The notes: generated by a model from the sequence alone, not told the origin. A stretch of 64,000 nt of DNA from an uncultured Methylocystaceae bacterium (GCA_903870245.1 CAIQCB010000028.1:62001-126000), one strand, 5' to 3'. Positions 1 to 9,450 are shown, numbered from the stretch's first letter. Program-made: numbers and translations.

Positions 1-576
1 GCGTCTTGAACGATCCCTTTCCGGCACGTAGCAAGACACTGTCTTTGCGGGTCACGGGCTCTTCAAAGCCTCAGAACCAGGCGTCCGTGAGAGGGAAACG
101 AAGCTGAACGTTATCAGACGGAAAATCGAGGATCGTGGTCCCCGCGCCGGCCCGGGCGGGGGCCTTACGGGGTCAGGCCGTTTTAAGCCTGAATCTGTCC
201 GCCCGGCCATGATTTTAGCGCAAAACGGCGGCATCTTCGTTCGGGTGTATCGGATCGCCAAACCATACGGGCAAGCTCCCTTGCGCGTCGCGCCTGCTGT
301 CGTCGAGCAACCCATGCTGACGACCGCCTGGTCGTTTATTCGACGCGCTCTTGTGGAGCCGGATATTTATCATTTGTTAGCGCTGATCGAAGGTTTCTTT
401 GCTCGCCGGGGCCTTATCACTGGCGCCCGACAAGGCTTCATGGTTTATTTTTTACGCGTAACTCATGGAAAATTCGACGGTTCGAACGAATCTCCTTCGT
501 TCGTCAGGAGAGTTTTACCAGCGATTTCAGGAACCATGCCCAAGACGCTGGAGCCGGCGATGAACAGGTGCGGGCG
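1..576. other. No supported gene upstream of lptD
   Basis: No reading frame here has a recognisable product. The longest frames (about 120 codons on plus, 87 on minus) lack a ribosome binding site and resemble no family I know. A plus-strand frame open at the left edge stops at about 114 and could be the last codons of a gene outside the window. lptF/lptG, which often precede lptD in alphaproteobacteria, are not visible. The stretch probably carries the lptD promoter, but I cannot point to clear -35/-10 boxes. Confidence 0.5.
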
Positions 577-3135
577 ATGACGCCAATCGGCGCCCGACTG
601 CTAAACCATCTGCGCGCCATCGGCGCGAAGAAATCAGCTTGCGCGCGCGCCGTGGCGATTATCCTCCTCGTGCTACTGCCCCTGAAGACGGCGCTGGCGG
701 CCAGCGACGCCGGCCCTGAACGCATGGTCGTCGAAGCTGATGAGATGGTCTACAACCAGGACGCCAAAACGGTTTCGGCCAACGGTCATGTTCGGGTTCT
801 CTACAAGGGCAAAGTCCTTGAGGCTGATCGCGTTGTGTATAACCAGAGCGCGCAGCAAATCTTTGCGGAAGGTCACGCCAAGCTGACAGAGGTCGACGGC
901 AGCGTGGTGCGCGCCCAGCGTTTCGAATTCACCGACGAATTCAAGGCCGGCTTTATCGAAAGCCTGCAATATGACACCACCAACCAGACCCATATGAGCG
1001 CACCGCGCGCGGAACATATCAACGATTTCACGGTGTTCAATAAAGGCACCTATACAGCGTGCGAGGCCTGTAGCGACAATCCGACCCGTCCACGACTGTG
1101 GCAGGTGCGCGCCAAGCGCGTCATCCACGACGCCAAGGAGAAAATGCTCTATTATGAAGATGCGTCGTTCGAATTTCTCGGAACGCCCATCGCCTACATA
1201 CCCTATCTTTCCCAACCCGACCCTAGCGTGAAGCGCAAGACCGGCTTCCTGATGCCGAGCTTGGCCTATGCGGGGTTCGTCGGCGCAGGCGTCAAGCTTC
1301 CCTACTTCTGGAACATTTCACCAGACACGGATCTAACGCTGACGCCCACGTATTTCTCGCAAGGCGGCATTCCCTATCTGACCGGCGAATTCCGCAAGCG
1401 TTTCGATAATGGCGAAGTCATGCTGCGCGCCGACGGCGCCTATGTCAGCGACGCCGCCAGACAAAACTTCGCCGTTGCGCCCTATGGCGCGCGCGATCGG
1501 TCGTTCCGCGGCATGGTGCAAAGCCGCTCGAATTTCGACATCAACGACCGATGGAAAACTGGCTGGGACGGCGCCTACTTCACCGACCGTTATTTCATGC
1601 AGGACTTCGGCCTGTACAACACCTTGAACAACAACTTTTTCTTCAGGGAAAGCTCTTCGACGCTCTATCTGACGGGCCAGGGTCCGAGAAGCTATTTCGA
1701 TATGCGCGGTTATTATATTCAGGGTCTGCTGCCGGGCGATATTCAGGCGCAAATGCCGGTTACCCATCCGATGACGGATTATAACCGGGTCTTCGACATT
1801 GATCCCGCGAAGACAGCGGGGATTGGCGGCCAGATCGAGGTGGACGCCAACTTCAACAGCGTTTCGGCGAGTCTTCCGAATTATCAATCCATCCAGCCGC
1901 AAACGCTGGATAGCCAGTACACGCTTTATAACGTCTGTCAGATCTATTCGCCGAACAAGGACCCGAACCAGAGCCAGTGTTTGCTGCGTGGAGTCGGCGG
2001 CAATTACAATCGCGGCGTAGCCAGCGCCCTATGGAAACGCAAGGTCATCGATCCGGTTGGCGGCGTATGGACGCCTTTCGCATTCACCCGTCTGATGGGC
2101 AGCTATCTCGATTACAACGAATCTGGAACTTACCCGGTCTACAACAACGCTAATCAACCGATTCCGAACTTTAATCAGTCCTTCTTCATTCCCGGTCAGA
2201 ACAATTCATTCCGCGGTCAGGCGACGCCAGGCATGGGATTCGACTATCGTTATCCCGTGCTGGCGCGCACGCCGATTGGAAATATTGTGTTCGAGCCAAT
2301 CGCGCAATTGATCGCGCGTCCGAGCCAGACGTCGATACCCTCGCTCGTCAATCTCGATGCGCAAAGCCTGGTCTTTGATGACTCGACCCTCTTCGAATGG
2401 AGCAAATACTCAGGTTACGACCGCTTCGAGACAGGCACCCGTCTCAATTATGGCGGTCAGGCGACCATGAGCTTCTCGAACGGCGGATTTATCAACGCCA
2501 TGGCCGGTCAGTCGCAACAAGTCGCCGGCCCCAACGCCTACTCCATGGCGGACGCCGCCAATGTCGGCCTGGCGTCTGGTCTTAACACCCGCACATCGGA
2601 CTATGTCGGCCGCCTGGTCGTGGCGCCGGCGTCCTTCCTCAATTTTACCGCCAAGGGGCGTTTCGACAAGAACAGCCTGGACGCGCGCCGCATCGATATG
2701 CTGGCGACGATCAATCTGAACCCGTTTACGCTCGGCGTTCAGTACGCCAATTATGCAAGCCAGCAACAGATCGGTTTCGATGTTCGTCGTCAGGGACTAT
2801 CGACCACGGCGCGCTGGGACATCACCAAAAACTATTATCTGAACGGCTCCGTGACCTTCGACATGTCGCGTGGCGGAATCTACAATGCGCTTTACGCCAA
2901 TAGCGCAAACTCGTCGTTTTTCGCTTCCGCTCTGTGGGGCGTTGGCGGCGGCTATAATGACGAGTGCATGAATGTGGCGATGAATTACTCCTCCATCTAT
3001 CAGCCCTGGTATACCGGCTCCACGCGCAATGACACCTTCTATCTGTCGATTAATCTGCGGACGCTCGGCGAAGCCAAATTCAACGCCAGCCCGGGCAGGC
3101 TGCTGAACGACGGCATCAGCGGCGGACCGAGGTAA
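577..3135 (+). CDS. lptD: LPS-assembly protein LptD
   Basis: LptD is the outer-membrane beta-barrel that, with LptE, inserts lipopolysaccharide into the outer leaflet. The product is about 852 residues. It has a signal peptide ending near the ALA-AS motif (about residue 42), an OstA/LptA-like periplasmic domain to about residue 150, and a long barrel rich in Tyr, Phe and Asn. Cysteine pairs that could form the family's disulfides are visible: a CxxC-type pair (TACEAC, about residues 162-165), two Cys around CQIYSP...SQC, and a C-terminal NDEC near residue 797. ATG 577 is preferred; an in-frame GTG nine bases earlier (568) is the alternative. surA, pdxA and ksgA, frequent partners, are not nearby; the next gene converges on it. 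Confidence 0.93.
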   Translation: MTPIGARLLNHLRAIGAKKSACARAVAIILLVLLPLKTALAASDAGPERMVVEADEMVYNQDAKTVSANGHVRVLYKGKVLEADRVVYNQSAQQIFAEGHAKLTEVDGSVVRAQRFEFTDEFKAGFIESLQYDTTNQTHMSAPRAEHINDFTVFNKGTYTACEACSDNPTRPRLWQVRAKRVIHDAKEKMLYYEDASFEFLGTPIAYIPYLSQPDPSVKRKTGFLMPSLAYAGFVGAGVKLPYFWNISPDTDLTLTPTYFSQGGIPYLTGEFRKRFDNGEVMLRADGAYVSDAARQNFAVAPYGARDRSFRGMVQSRSNFDINDRWKTGWDGAYFTDRYFMQDFGLYNTLNNNFFFRESSSTLYLTGQGPRSYFDMRGYYIQGLLPGDIQAQMPVTHPMTDYNRVFDIDPAKTAGIGGQIEVDANFNSVSASLPNYQSIQPQTLDSQYTLYNVCQIYSPNKDPNQSQCLLRGVGGNYNRGVASALWKRKVIDPVGGVWTPFAFTRLMGSYLDYNESGTYPVYNNANQPIPNFNQSFFIPGQNNSFRGQATPGMGFDYRYPVLARTPIGNIVFEPIAQLIARPSQTSIPSLVNLDAQSLVFDDSTLFEWSKYSGYDRFETGTRLNYGGQATMSFSNGGFINAMAGQSQQVAGPNAYSMADAANVGLASGLNTRTSDYVGRLVVAPASFLNFTAKGRFDKNSLDARRIDMLATINLNPFTLGVQYANYASQQQIGFDVRRQGLSTTARWDITKNYYLNGSVTFDMSRGGIYNALYANSANSSFFASALWGVGGGYNDECMNVAMNYSSIYQPWYTGSTRNDTFYLSINLRTLGEAKFNASPGRLLNDGISGGPR

Positions 3136-3344
3136 CCGCCCCTCGCCACGCCGGCTTCTTGACGGAGCATCCGGTTATCTCGCGGAACTTTGATCTCCAA
3201 GCCTTCATTGTGAAACAGGGGTCCGTGGCGCAGATCGTCGCGCGCGCCTGAGATCAGGCGAAGACGTTTCAATTCATCTTCGGCCCAATGAATTGCGACA
3301 TGAAAAAAATGCGCGCATCCGGATTTTTTCAGTTCGAGAGGAAC

Positions 3345-4145
3345 TCACTGTCCTCGAAAATTGTTTTGGCGCCTCAGAATAAGATTAAAATCCACGCCAG
3401 CGCTCTCATCCCGCGTCTGTGCGGCCGAGGCGAAGAGCAAGGGATTGGAGTTCGCACTGATATCCGGGTCGTTCATGTGTTTCATGTCGTACATGCTCGC
3501 GAAGCGCGCCAGAAAACGCTCAATCTTGAGTGGATCGGAAAAATCCTCGATCTTGATTTTCGCCTTGAGCAATCTGGCCTGAGTATCGATCGGTTGCGAG
3601 GACATGCTCGGAGAAAGATCAAGCGCCGTCTGAACGACTTCAAGCAGTTTTTTGTCGGCAAGAAGGCTATAAATACTGGTGAGTTTGGGGGCGTTATCGC
3701 GAAAATGGAGCGCCAGTTCGACCCCGGCGTTTTGGCGACCCTGGGCCGCGCGCAGTGAGTGATCGACATAACGGTCAACGATGGTTCTGATGCTTTCCGG
3801 CCTAGTCAGCGTCGCGGCGCCCTTGCCGATGAAATCGAAGGCCCTTGCGAAATCCAGAATCCGCCGATCATTCAACTTGCGAGCAAGAGCGTCCGGTCTG
3901 TCGACTCCCTGCTCGAGCACGCGCCGCATAAGCGCAGTCGCCTGTATCCTGTCGCCTAATCCCCAGGCGCTCAAGGCGTAGGCGAAAAGCCGCCGATCCT
4001 TGACGAAAGCGTCTATGGTGGCGATTTTCGGAAAACGGTCTCTGAAGTAACGCGTCTCAATCTGAACATCGGGATTTTTCGCCGTGATCTGACGCCATCG
4101 ATCAATATTTGCCGTGACCGAGAGATAGGTGGAGAGCGTTGTCAT
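3345..4145 (-). CDS. DUF1217 family flagellar protein
   Basis: The 266-residue product matches the DUF1217 family of Rhizobiales, usually found in flagellar gene clusters. It starts MTTLSTYLSV, then has family-like segments around PDVQIETRYFRDRFP, YALSAWGLGD and NDRRILDFARAFDF. It has no signal peptide or membrane segment. I chose the ATG at 4145; an upstream in-frame ATG at 4277 would add 44 residues of low-complexity Arg/Ala sequence and run into eipB. No other flagellar gene is in the window, so the gene stands alone here, convergent with lptD. Family assignment comes from recalled motifs, and its molecular role in the flagellum is not known to me. Confidence 0.75.
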   Translation of the reverse strand: MTTLSTYLSVTANIDRWRQITAKNPDVQIETRYFRDRFPKIATIDAFVKDRRLFAYALSAWGLGDRIQATALMRRVLEQGVDRPDALARKLNDRRILDFARAFDFIGKGAATLTRPESIRTIVDRYVDHSLRAAQGRQNAGVELALHFRDNAPKLTSIYSLLADKKLLEVVQTALDLSPSMSSQPIDTQARLLKAKIKIEDFSDPLKIERFLARFASMYDMKHMNDPDISANSNPLLFASAAQTRDESAGVDFNLILRRQNNFRGQ

Positions 4146-4254
4146 CGACACGGCGCCAGATACTCGAACTTTCAAATGAAAGATAAGAGCGCACCCAGCT
4201 GGCGCGAGGCTTGCGCCTGTAGCCCTGCGCCGAGGCTGGCCATGCTCCGGCGCT

Positions 4255-5079
4255 CTATGGCTCGCCAACCTTCCCACACGGAGTTGTCTTCAGAAAGGTC
4301 AAGGCGACCAACTCGCCGCTCATGGCGAAATCTCCGTAGTCCAGACGCAAGGCGCGAGACACGCCATTTTCGTAGAGATCGAAGGAGAGGACATAGAGGG
4401 GCTCGCCATCGGGCTTGTTGGTCTCGAAATAGGAGGCCGATACAGGCCAGCGCATCGTCTCCTTGAGACTTTGCTCCTGCGCAGCCTTTTCGGGCGCAGG
4501 ATCTTTAACCGGCGCGCCGATCATGGTGAGAGTCTCGTAGGGTTTATCGCCATCAGCGGAGCCATCGAACACCCGAGCTTCGAGAAATTTATCCCCCGCG
4601 CGCGCCGCAGCTAATATCCGCCGAAGATGTTCGGTCGGAAACAACGTCGGCGCAGCAATATTTACAGGGGGCTTTTTCGATTTCTCAAAGGAGATCTCAA
4701 CGCCGTCCTGTCTCTTTCGTGCGCTCCCATCGACATTTGCGACGACGGTTGGTCCGATGCGCGTTTGCGATTTGAAACGAAAACTCTCGCTGTTCGGTCC
4801 CTCGAAGGTCGCAGATGTCATCTGTGATAATCTGCTATCGCCTTCGGCCGGCTGCAAATCGGTGATCTGACGAAAATTCTGCACATACCCCTCGCAGGCT
4901 GATCCTGTGAACTCCAGCACGATGCGGCCATGCGCCTGAGTTGGCGCTTTCAGGCCGCTGCTTTTTAACAAAGAGAGATCATAAACCGCACGGTGAGCAG
5001 CCAACAGGACTTCTGCATGGGTTGACGTCGACAGCAGCGTCTCAACCAGGACGATGAACAGAATACGCGCCCAAACCAT
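4255..5079 (-). CDS. eipB: EipB family cell-envelope integrity protein (DUF1849)
   Basis: EipB is a periplasmic beta-spiral protein of Rhizobiales needed for envelope integrity in Brucella. The 274-residue product has a signal peptide (cleavage near STHA-E, residue 22) and the family segments AHRAVYDLSL, FTGSACEGY and YFETNKPDG. Cys62 (GSACEG) and Cys268 (TTPCGK) are spaced like the conserved disulfide pair of the family. The start at 5079 is preceded by a GGGAG ribosome site at good spacing; an upstream in-frame ATG at 5175 would put 32 residues ahead of the signal peptide and is less likely. It is divergent from the RidA-like gene across about 146 bp that probably holds both promoters. Confidence 0.87.
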   Translation of the reverse strand: MVWARILFIVLVETLLSTSTHAEVLLAAHRAVYDLSLLKSSGLKAPTQAHGRIVLEFTGSACEGYVQNFRQITDLQPAEGDSRLSQMTSATFEGPNSESFRFKSQTRIGPTVVANVDGSARKRQDGVEISFEKSKKPPVNIAAPTLFPTEHLRRILAAARAGDKFLEARVFDGSADGDKPYETLTMIGAPVKDPAPEKAAQEQSLKETMRWPVSASYFETNKPDGEPLYVLSFDLYENGVSRALRLDYGDFAMSGELVALTFLKTTPCGKVGEP

Positions 5080-5225
5080 GCGATCACTCCCGTCGCTTTC
5101 TTCCATGACGCCAAAGCTCTGGGGCCATTGCGCAAAACTAATTGCAAAAGTAAGCTCGACCCGGGTCAGACGCAAATACTATATCTACTCTATCGTCATC
5201 TGCTGTATCGTCGAGGACTTACCCC

Positions 5226-5708
5226 ATGAGCCTTTCAGCCCCGAACACGCCCGACGCGCGACTTGCTGCGCTCGGCCTGTCCTTGCCGGCGGCCGCGGCG
5301 CCAGTGGCCAATTACCTCCCCTTTACGCGGAGCGGCGATCTTCTTTTTGTCTCCGGTCAATTGCCGGTTGGCGCCAATGGCCTCGATCCTGCGCACAAAG
5401 GCAAGCTTGGCGCCGCAATCTCGCTTGAGACCGGACAGGCGGCGGCGCGCCAGGCGGCGCTCAACGTCCTCGCGCAGGCGCGAGCGGCGACGGGCGATCT
5501 GGCGAAACTTCGCGCCATCCGCATCGGCGGCTATGTCAATTCGACTCCGGACTTCGCAAATGTGCCGCAAGTCGTGAACGGCGCGTCCGATCTCTTTGCG
5601 GCCGTGCTCGGCGAAAATGGCAAGCATGCGCGTTTCGCTGTCGGCGTGGCGCAATTGCCGCTCGATGCGGCGGTCGAAATCGAGGGAATCTTCGAAATCC
5701 TGCCATGA
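5226..5708 (+). CDS. RidA (YjgF/UK114) family protein
   Basis: RidA-family proteins are small cytosolic trimers; archetypal members hydrolyse reactive enamine/imine intermediates. This 160-residue protein belongs to the longer YjgF-like subgroup. It has SGDLLFVSGQLP near residues 36-47 and the C-terminal pattern HARFAVGVAQLP followed by VEIEGIFEI. Arg136 aligns with the substrate-binding Arg of RidA (R105 in E. coli), so imine deaminase activity is possible but not shown. A GAGGA ribosome site precedes ATG 5226. Its stop overlaps the start of the phosphodiesterase gene by 4 nt (ATGA), so the two are translationally coupled. Confidence 0.88.
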   Translation: MSLSAPNTPDARLAALGLSLPAAAAPVANYLPFTRSGDLLFVSGQLPVGANGLDPAHKGKLGAAISLETGQAAARQAALNVLAQARAATGDLAKLRAIRIGGYVNSTPDFANVPQVVNGASDLFAAVLGENGKHARFAVGVAQLPLDAAVEIEGIFEILP

Positions 5709-6475
5709 ACGCGGACGATCTGACCGCGCTGCTGTCGCGCCCGATCGCGCATCGCGGATTGCATAACGCAGCAAGCGGCGTGATCGAAAACTCAAGAAGC
5801 GCAGCGCGCGCCGCCATCGCCGCCAATTACGCAATCGAGTGCGACATACAGACAACGCAGGATGGCGCCGCCGTTGTCTTTCACGACGAGGATTTGAGCC
5901 GATTGACGGACTTGACCGGTAGCGTGCGTGACCGGTCTCTTGCAACGCTGCAGCGTCAGCGTCTGCGGGGAACGATGGAAACAATCCCATCGCTCACCGA
6001 CTTTCTGACGACAATCGATGGACGGGTTCCTCTCGTTATCGAACTCAAAAGCGCCTTCGATGGCGATCTTCGGATTTTGCAAGCTGTCGCTGCCGCGCTC
6101 GAGGCTTATAGAGGAATTGTCGTCATCGAAAGCTTCGATCCGTCTTTGATCGGCCGATTACGGATTGACGCCACGGAATGGGGAATGGCGCACATTCCGC
6201 TCGGCATAGTCGCGCAAGCGAATTATGACGAAGAGGACTGGCCGCAGCTTTCGTCAGATCAGCGACGGGAGATGACGCACTTCTTGCATTATCCGCAAAC
6301 CCTTCCGGATTTTATCTCCTGGAACGTCGCCGATCTGCCACACGCCATTCCCTTTCTGGCGCGGCGGGAGCTACGCTTGCCGGTGACGACATGGACCGTT
6401 CGCTCGCTCGATCAGGAAAGACAGGCGCGTCAATGGGCGGATCAGATCGTCTTCGAGGGATTTGCGCCTTCATAA
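5705..6475 (+). CDS. Glycerophosphodiester phosphodiesterase
   Basis: This enzyme hydrolyses deacylated phospholipid glycerophosphodiesters to sn-glycerol 3-phosphate and an alcohol. The 256-residue protein carries the full GDPD signature: HRG at 16-18, EN at 28-29, ECD at 45-47 and HD at 60-61. It has a TIM-barrel length and no signal peptide, so it is cytosolic like UgpQ. It is the second gene of a coupled pair with the RidA-like gene. Its stop codon lies inside a perfect 12-bp tandem repeat that fills the gap to the convergent carbonic anhydrase gene. The ugpQ symbol is withheld because no ugp transporter genes are present. Confidence 0.9.
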   Translation: MNADDLTALLSRPIAHRGLHNAASGVIENSRSAARAAIAANYAIECDIQTTQDGAAVVFHDEDLSRLTDLTGSVRDRSLATLQRQRLRGTMETIPSLTDFLTTIDGRVPLVIELKSAFDGDLRILQAVAAALEAYRGIVVIESFDPSLIGRLRIDATEWGMAHIPLGIVAQANYDEEDWPQLSSDQRREMTHFLHYPQTLPDFISWNVADLPHAIPFLARRELRLPVTTWTVRSLDQERQARQWADQIVFEGFAPS

Positions 6476-6495
6476 AGGGCAAGATAAAGGGCAAG
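6472..6495. repeat. Perfect 12-bp tandem duplication between convergent genes
   Basis: ATAAAGGGCAAG is present twice, at 6472-6483 and 6484-6495, with no mismatch. The first copy contains the TAA stop of the phosphodiesterase gene, and the second ends 2 bp before the carbonic anhydrase stop codon. It does not form a hairpin. Confidence 0.9.
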
Positions 6496-6497
6496 CA

Positions 6498-7139
6498 TCA
6501 TTCATCCTCTTCCTGTTGATAGATCTCATCAATGTCGCTGCCGGCCGGCAGGGTCACCAGTTGGTGCAATATTCCATCGTCAAGAGCGTAGACCCAGCCA
6601 TGAAGCATTGGATTTTGATCATGTTTCCATGCCGTCTGGATAATCGCCAGATGCGATAGCCGGCGCACCTGTTCGATGACGTTCAGTTCAACCATCCGGT
6701 TGGCTCTCTGGGTCAGAGACTCCAGCCGATCGATTTCAGCCCGATGCATCCGGTAAATATCCTTGAGGCTAATCAGCCATTTGTTCACAAGTTCGAGATG
6801 CGGCTTTTTACGACCCATTGAGGCTTTCACGCCGCCGCAGTTGTAATGTCCGCAAACAATCACATGTTCGACTTTGAGCACCTGAACAGCGTATTGAACC
6901 ACGCTCAGGCAATTGAAATCCGTCGCGATCACCTGATTGGCGATGTTGCGATGCGCGAAGATCTCGCCGGGCTCGGCGTTAACGATGATGTCGGCGGGCA
7001 CACGACTGTCGGAACAGCCGATCCATAAAATCTTGGGATGCTGGTCCGCCGCCAGCCGCTCGAAATAACCGGGATCGCGCTGGCGCGTCTCCTCGGCCCA
7101 GGCCTTGTTCTCGAGCAACAATCTTTCGTGCGATTTCAT
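6498..7139 (-). CDS. Beta-class carbonic anhydrase
   Basis: The enzyme interconverts CO2 and bicarbonate in the cytosol. The 213-residue protein has all beta-class zinc ligands and catalytic residues: Cys42, Asp44 and Arg46 in CSDSRVP, and His98 and Cys101 in CGHYNCGG. The ATG at 7139 has a GGGGA ribosome site a few bases upstream. A longer frame to 7253 overlaps the end of nnrDE and adds non-homologous sequence. It sits 94 bp downstream of nnrDE on the same strand. It could supply bicarbonate to carboxylases such as acetyl-CoA and propionyl-CoA carboxylase, both partly encoded in this window, but that link is inference. Confidence 0.95.
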   Translation of the reverse strand: MKSHERLLLENKAWAEETRQRDPGYFERLAADQHPKILWIGCSDSRVPADIIVNAEPGEIFAHRNIANQVIATDFNCLSVVQYAVQVLKVEHVIVCGHYNCGGVKASMGRKKPHLELVNKWLISLKDIYRMHRAEIDRLESLTQRANRMVELNVIEQVRRLSHLAIIQTAWKHDQNPMLHGWVYALDDGILHQLVTLPAGSDIDEIYQQEEDE

Positions 7140-7233
7140 GCAAATCCCCGTATTTATGCGATACCGCGCGATTTTAACGGCCCATGTCGAAGCCGCGATG
7201 ACAGCATGGCCGTCGGATGCTCTCGCCCCTGTT

Positions 7234-8784
7234 CTATCCGGGCTCCCGGACAAGGTCGGGGACCACGCCGGAAAGCTCCCGCCAGACCATTGGCAAGGTG
7301 TCGATCAGATCGTCCGCGATCAACCCGGGGCCAAAAAGGGATGCGGCGCGGGCGTGCATCCATGCCGCGCAGCAGGCGGCGAGAAAGCCCTCCATCCCCT
7401 GCGCGAGCAAGCCGGCGACGATTCCGGTCAAAACATCGCCGGAGCCTGCCGTGGCGAGCCATGGCGACGCCTCCGGCAAAATGGCGGCGCGTCCGTCCGG
7501 CGCCGCGATCACCGTATCCGGACCCTTGTGCAAGACGATCGCGCCGCTCAATTGCGCCGCCGCGCGGGTTCGATCGAGTTTGGCGACGATCCCGGCCGCG
7601 GCCGGAAACAGGCGTGAGAATTCGCCTGCGTGCGGCGTCATGACGACATCGCCGGCGGCTGAGCCAATCGCCCGCCACAGGCGTTCCGGTTCGGCCGCAA
7701 AGCCGGTCAGGGCGTCGGCGTCGAGCACGACGGCGCGGCGGCCCCCGCCCGACGCCAGCGCCGCCTCGACCTGAGAACAGCCGGCCTCGCCGGCGCCCAG
7801 TCCGGGACCGATCGCGACGACGTTCATGCGCCGGTCTGCGAGCATGGCCGACAATCCTGCGGCGCCGTCGGCGACGCGAACCATGACGGCGGTGAGCGCG
7901 CCGGCGTTTATGGCCAGCGCGTCAGCCGGGGTGGCGAGCGTCACGAGGCCCGCGCCAGCGCGCAGGGCGGCGGCGGCGGAGAGACGCGAGGCGCCGGTAA
8001 AGGATGCGCCGCCGGAAACAACCACGGCATGGCCGCGCGAATATTTGTGGCCCTCGATTTGGGGAAGCGGCAGTCGACTTTGCCAAAGGTCCGGCTCATT
8101 GATGAAGGCGTTGACGCCGAGTCCTTCCAGAGCGCTTGGACGAATGCCGATATGGGCGCAGACCAGACGGCCGCAGAGCAATCGACCCGGCAGCTGCAGA
8201 TGCCCGGTCTTGAGGCGAAAGAAAGTGACTGTGACGTCGGCCTCGACAGCGGCGCCACGAACGCCGCCGGTGGTGCCATCGACGCCGCTCGGAATATCGA
8301 CGCTCACCACCTTTTGACCAGTTGTGCGACGCCACTCGTTCAAGCGGTTGACCAGAGAGATCGTTCGGGCGTCGAGATCGCGGCTCAACCCGGTTCCATA
8401 CAGCGCATCGATCACCAGATCGACGCCCGCAAAATCGACGTCCCAGATCGATGATGTCTCGCCCGTCCAGGCGGCGGCGGCGCGCGCCGCATCGCCACGC
8501 AATTCGCCGGGCGAGGTCAGCGCGGCGACGCGAACCTTGTAGCGCTGTGTCCGCAACAGTCGCGCGGCGACAAATCCATCCCCGCCATTATTGCCGGGAC
8601 CACACAGCACGAGGATGCGTCGCCCGCTGGTCTTTTGCAGAATCTGACTGATGACGCCGGCAAGCGCCGCCGATGCGTTCTCCATCAGGATCATGCCGGG
8701 CACGCCTGCCGCGATGGTGCGGCGGTCGGCCTCGGCCATCTGGCCTGTCGTCAGGAGTTCGAGCGGGTAGGATCTGCTGGCCAT
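7234..8784 (-). CDS. nnr: Bifunctional NAD(P)H-hydrate epimerase / ADP-dependent NAD(P)H-hydrate dehydratase
   Basis: This fusion enzyme repairs hydrated NADH and NADPH. The N-terminal YjeF/NnrE domain (about 1-215) epimerises R- and S-NAD(P)HX and shows GPGNNGGDG at 62-70. The C-terminal ribokinase-like NnrD domain (about 235-510) dehydrates S-NAD(P)HX using ADP and shows MTPHAGEFSRL and the catalytic GSGDVLTG near residue 463. At 516 residues the protein is full length and has both active sites. It is divergent from the glycosyltransferase-like gene across about 120 bp. The downstream carbonic anhydrase is on the same strand but 94 bp away, so co-transcription is uncertain. Confidence 0.95.
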   Translation of the reverse strand: MASRSYPLELLTTGQMAEADRRTIAAGVPGMILMENASAALAGVISQILQKTSGRRILVLCGPGNNGGDGFVAARLLRTQRYKVRVAALTSPGELRGDAARAAAAWTGETSSIWDVDFAGVDLVIDALYGTGLSRDLDARTISLVNRLNEWRRTTGQKVVSVDIPSGVDGTTGGVRGAAVEADVTVTFFRLKTGHLQLPGRLLCGRLVCAHIGIRPSALEGLGVNAFINEPDLWQSRLPLPQIEGHKYSRGHAVVVSGGASFTGASRLSAAAALRAGAGLVTLATPADALAINAGALTAVMVRVADGAAGLSAMLADRRMNVVAIGPGLGAGEAGCSQVEAALASGGGRRAVVLDADALTGFAAEPERLWRAIGSAAGDVVMTPHAGEFSRLFPAAAGIVAKLDRTRAAAQLSGAIVLHKGPDTVIAAPDGRAAILPEASPWLATAGSGDVLTGIVAGLLAQGMEGFLAACCAAWMHARAASLFGPGLIADDLIDTLPMVWRELSGVVPDLVREPG

Positions 8785-8905
8785 GGATCAATCGTGACCG
8801 AAGGCGCGTCGCCATGCAATGGCCGGCGCCCGAAATCATGGCGCAGCGCATGAATATACGGCGCCGCATTCCGTCTGCGTCTCCTTTCGGCTATGTCTGG
8901 CGTCC

Positions 8906-9436
8906 ATGCTCAGCGCAATCATTTTCGCTACAGACACGATTGATGGGCCGGCGCGCGCCGATTTCTTGGCGCGCTGTCTCGCGTCACTGATCGACGCCTG
9001 CGTGCAGGGCGTCGTCGCGGACGCCGCAGTGATCGGCGAACCCGGCCGCGGCCTCGGCAAGATTGCCGAAGACGCCGGGTGCGGCTTCATCGAAACCAGC
9101 GACGCATTGGAGGGGTTGCGACAGGCTCTGGCGGCCGTGCGGCGCGATCAAATTCTCCTGCTTTCCGCCGACTATGCGGTCGATCGGGGCTTCGCCGACG
9201 AACTTAACGATCTTTTCGCCTATGGCGATCCGGGCGCGCCGCGAACGTTGCGGGCCGCCTCAACAACTTTCGCCACGCGACTGTTTCCCGCCCTGTCGCG
9301 GCCGGCGGGAGTCGTCGCGCCCCGACGGGCGCTGACGCAAATCAACGCTTTCAATGGCGCGGCGGATGGCCTCCCGCGTCTTTTGCAAAAAATGAAAGGC
9401 GCGGATCTTTCGACCCGCGCCCGCCGTTTGACTTGA
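8906..9436 (+). CDS. Small glycosyltransferase family 2-like protein (probably degenerate)
   Basis: This 176-residue product begins MLSAIIFATDT and resembles a short GT-A-fold family of Rhizobiales often labelled glycosyltransferase family 2. The visible similarity is the N-terminal beta strand, a region around AEDAGCGFIETSDALEGLRQA, and ILLLSADYAVDRGFADELNDL. I see no clear DxD nucleotide-sugar motif, so catalytic activity is doubtful. The ATG at 8906 is preferred because the family begins with this strand; an upstream in-frame ATG at 8819 only adds 29 residues without resemblance. It converges on the metallopeptidase gene with 14 bp between the stops. Assignment is by recollection and is tentative. 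Confidence 0.55.
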   Translation: MLSAIIFATDTIDGPARADFLARCLASLIDACVQGVVADAAVIGEPGRGLGKIAEDAGCGFIETSDALEGLRQALAAVRRDQILLLSADYAVDRGFADELNDLFAYGDPGAPRTLRAASTTFATRLFPALSRPAGVVAPRRALTQINAFNGAADGLPRLLQKMKGADLSTRARRLT

Positions 9437-9450
9437 TCGCGTCCGTATTT

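Noticed and set aside
209-580. A 123-codon plus-strand frame before lptD
   Set aside because: No ribosome site, no homology, overlaps the lptD start; treated as chance.
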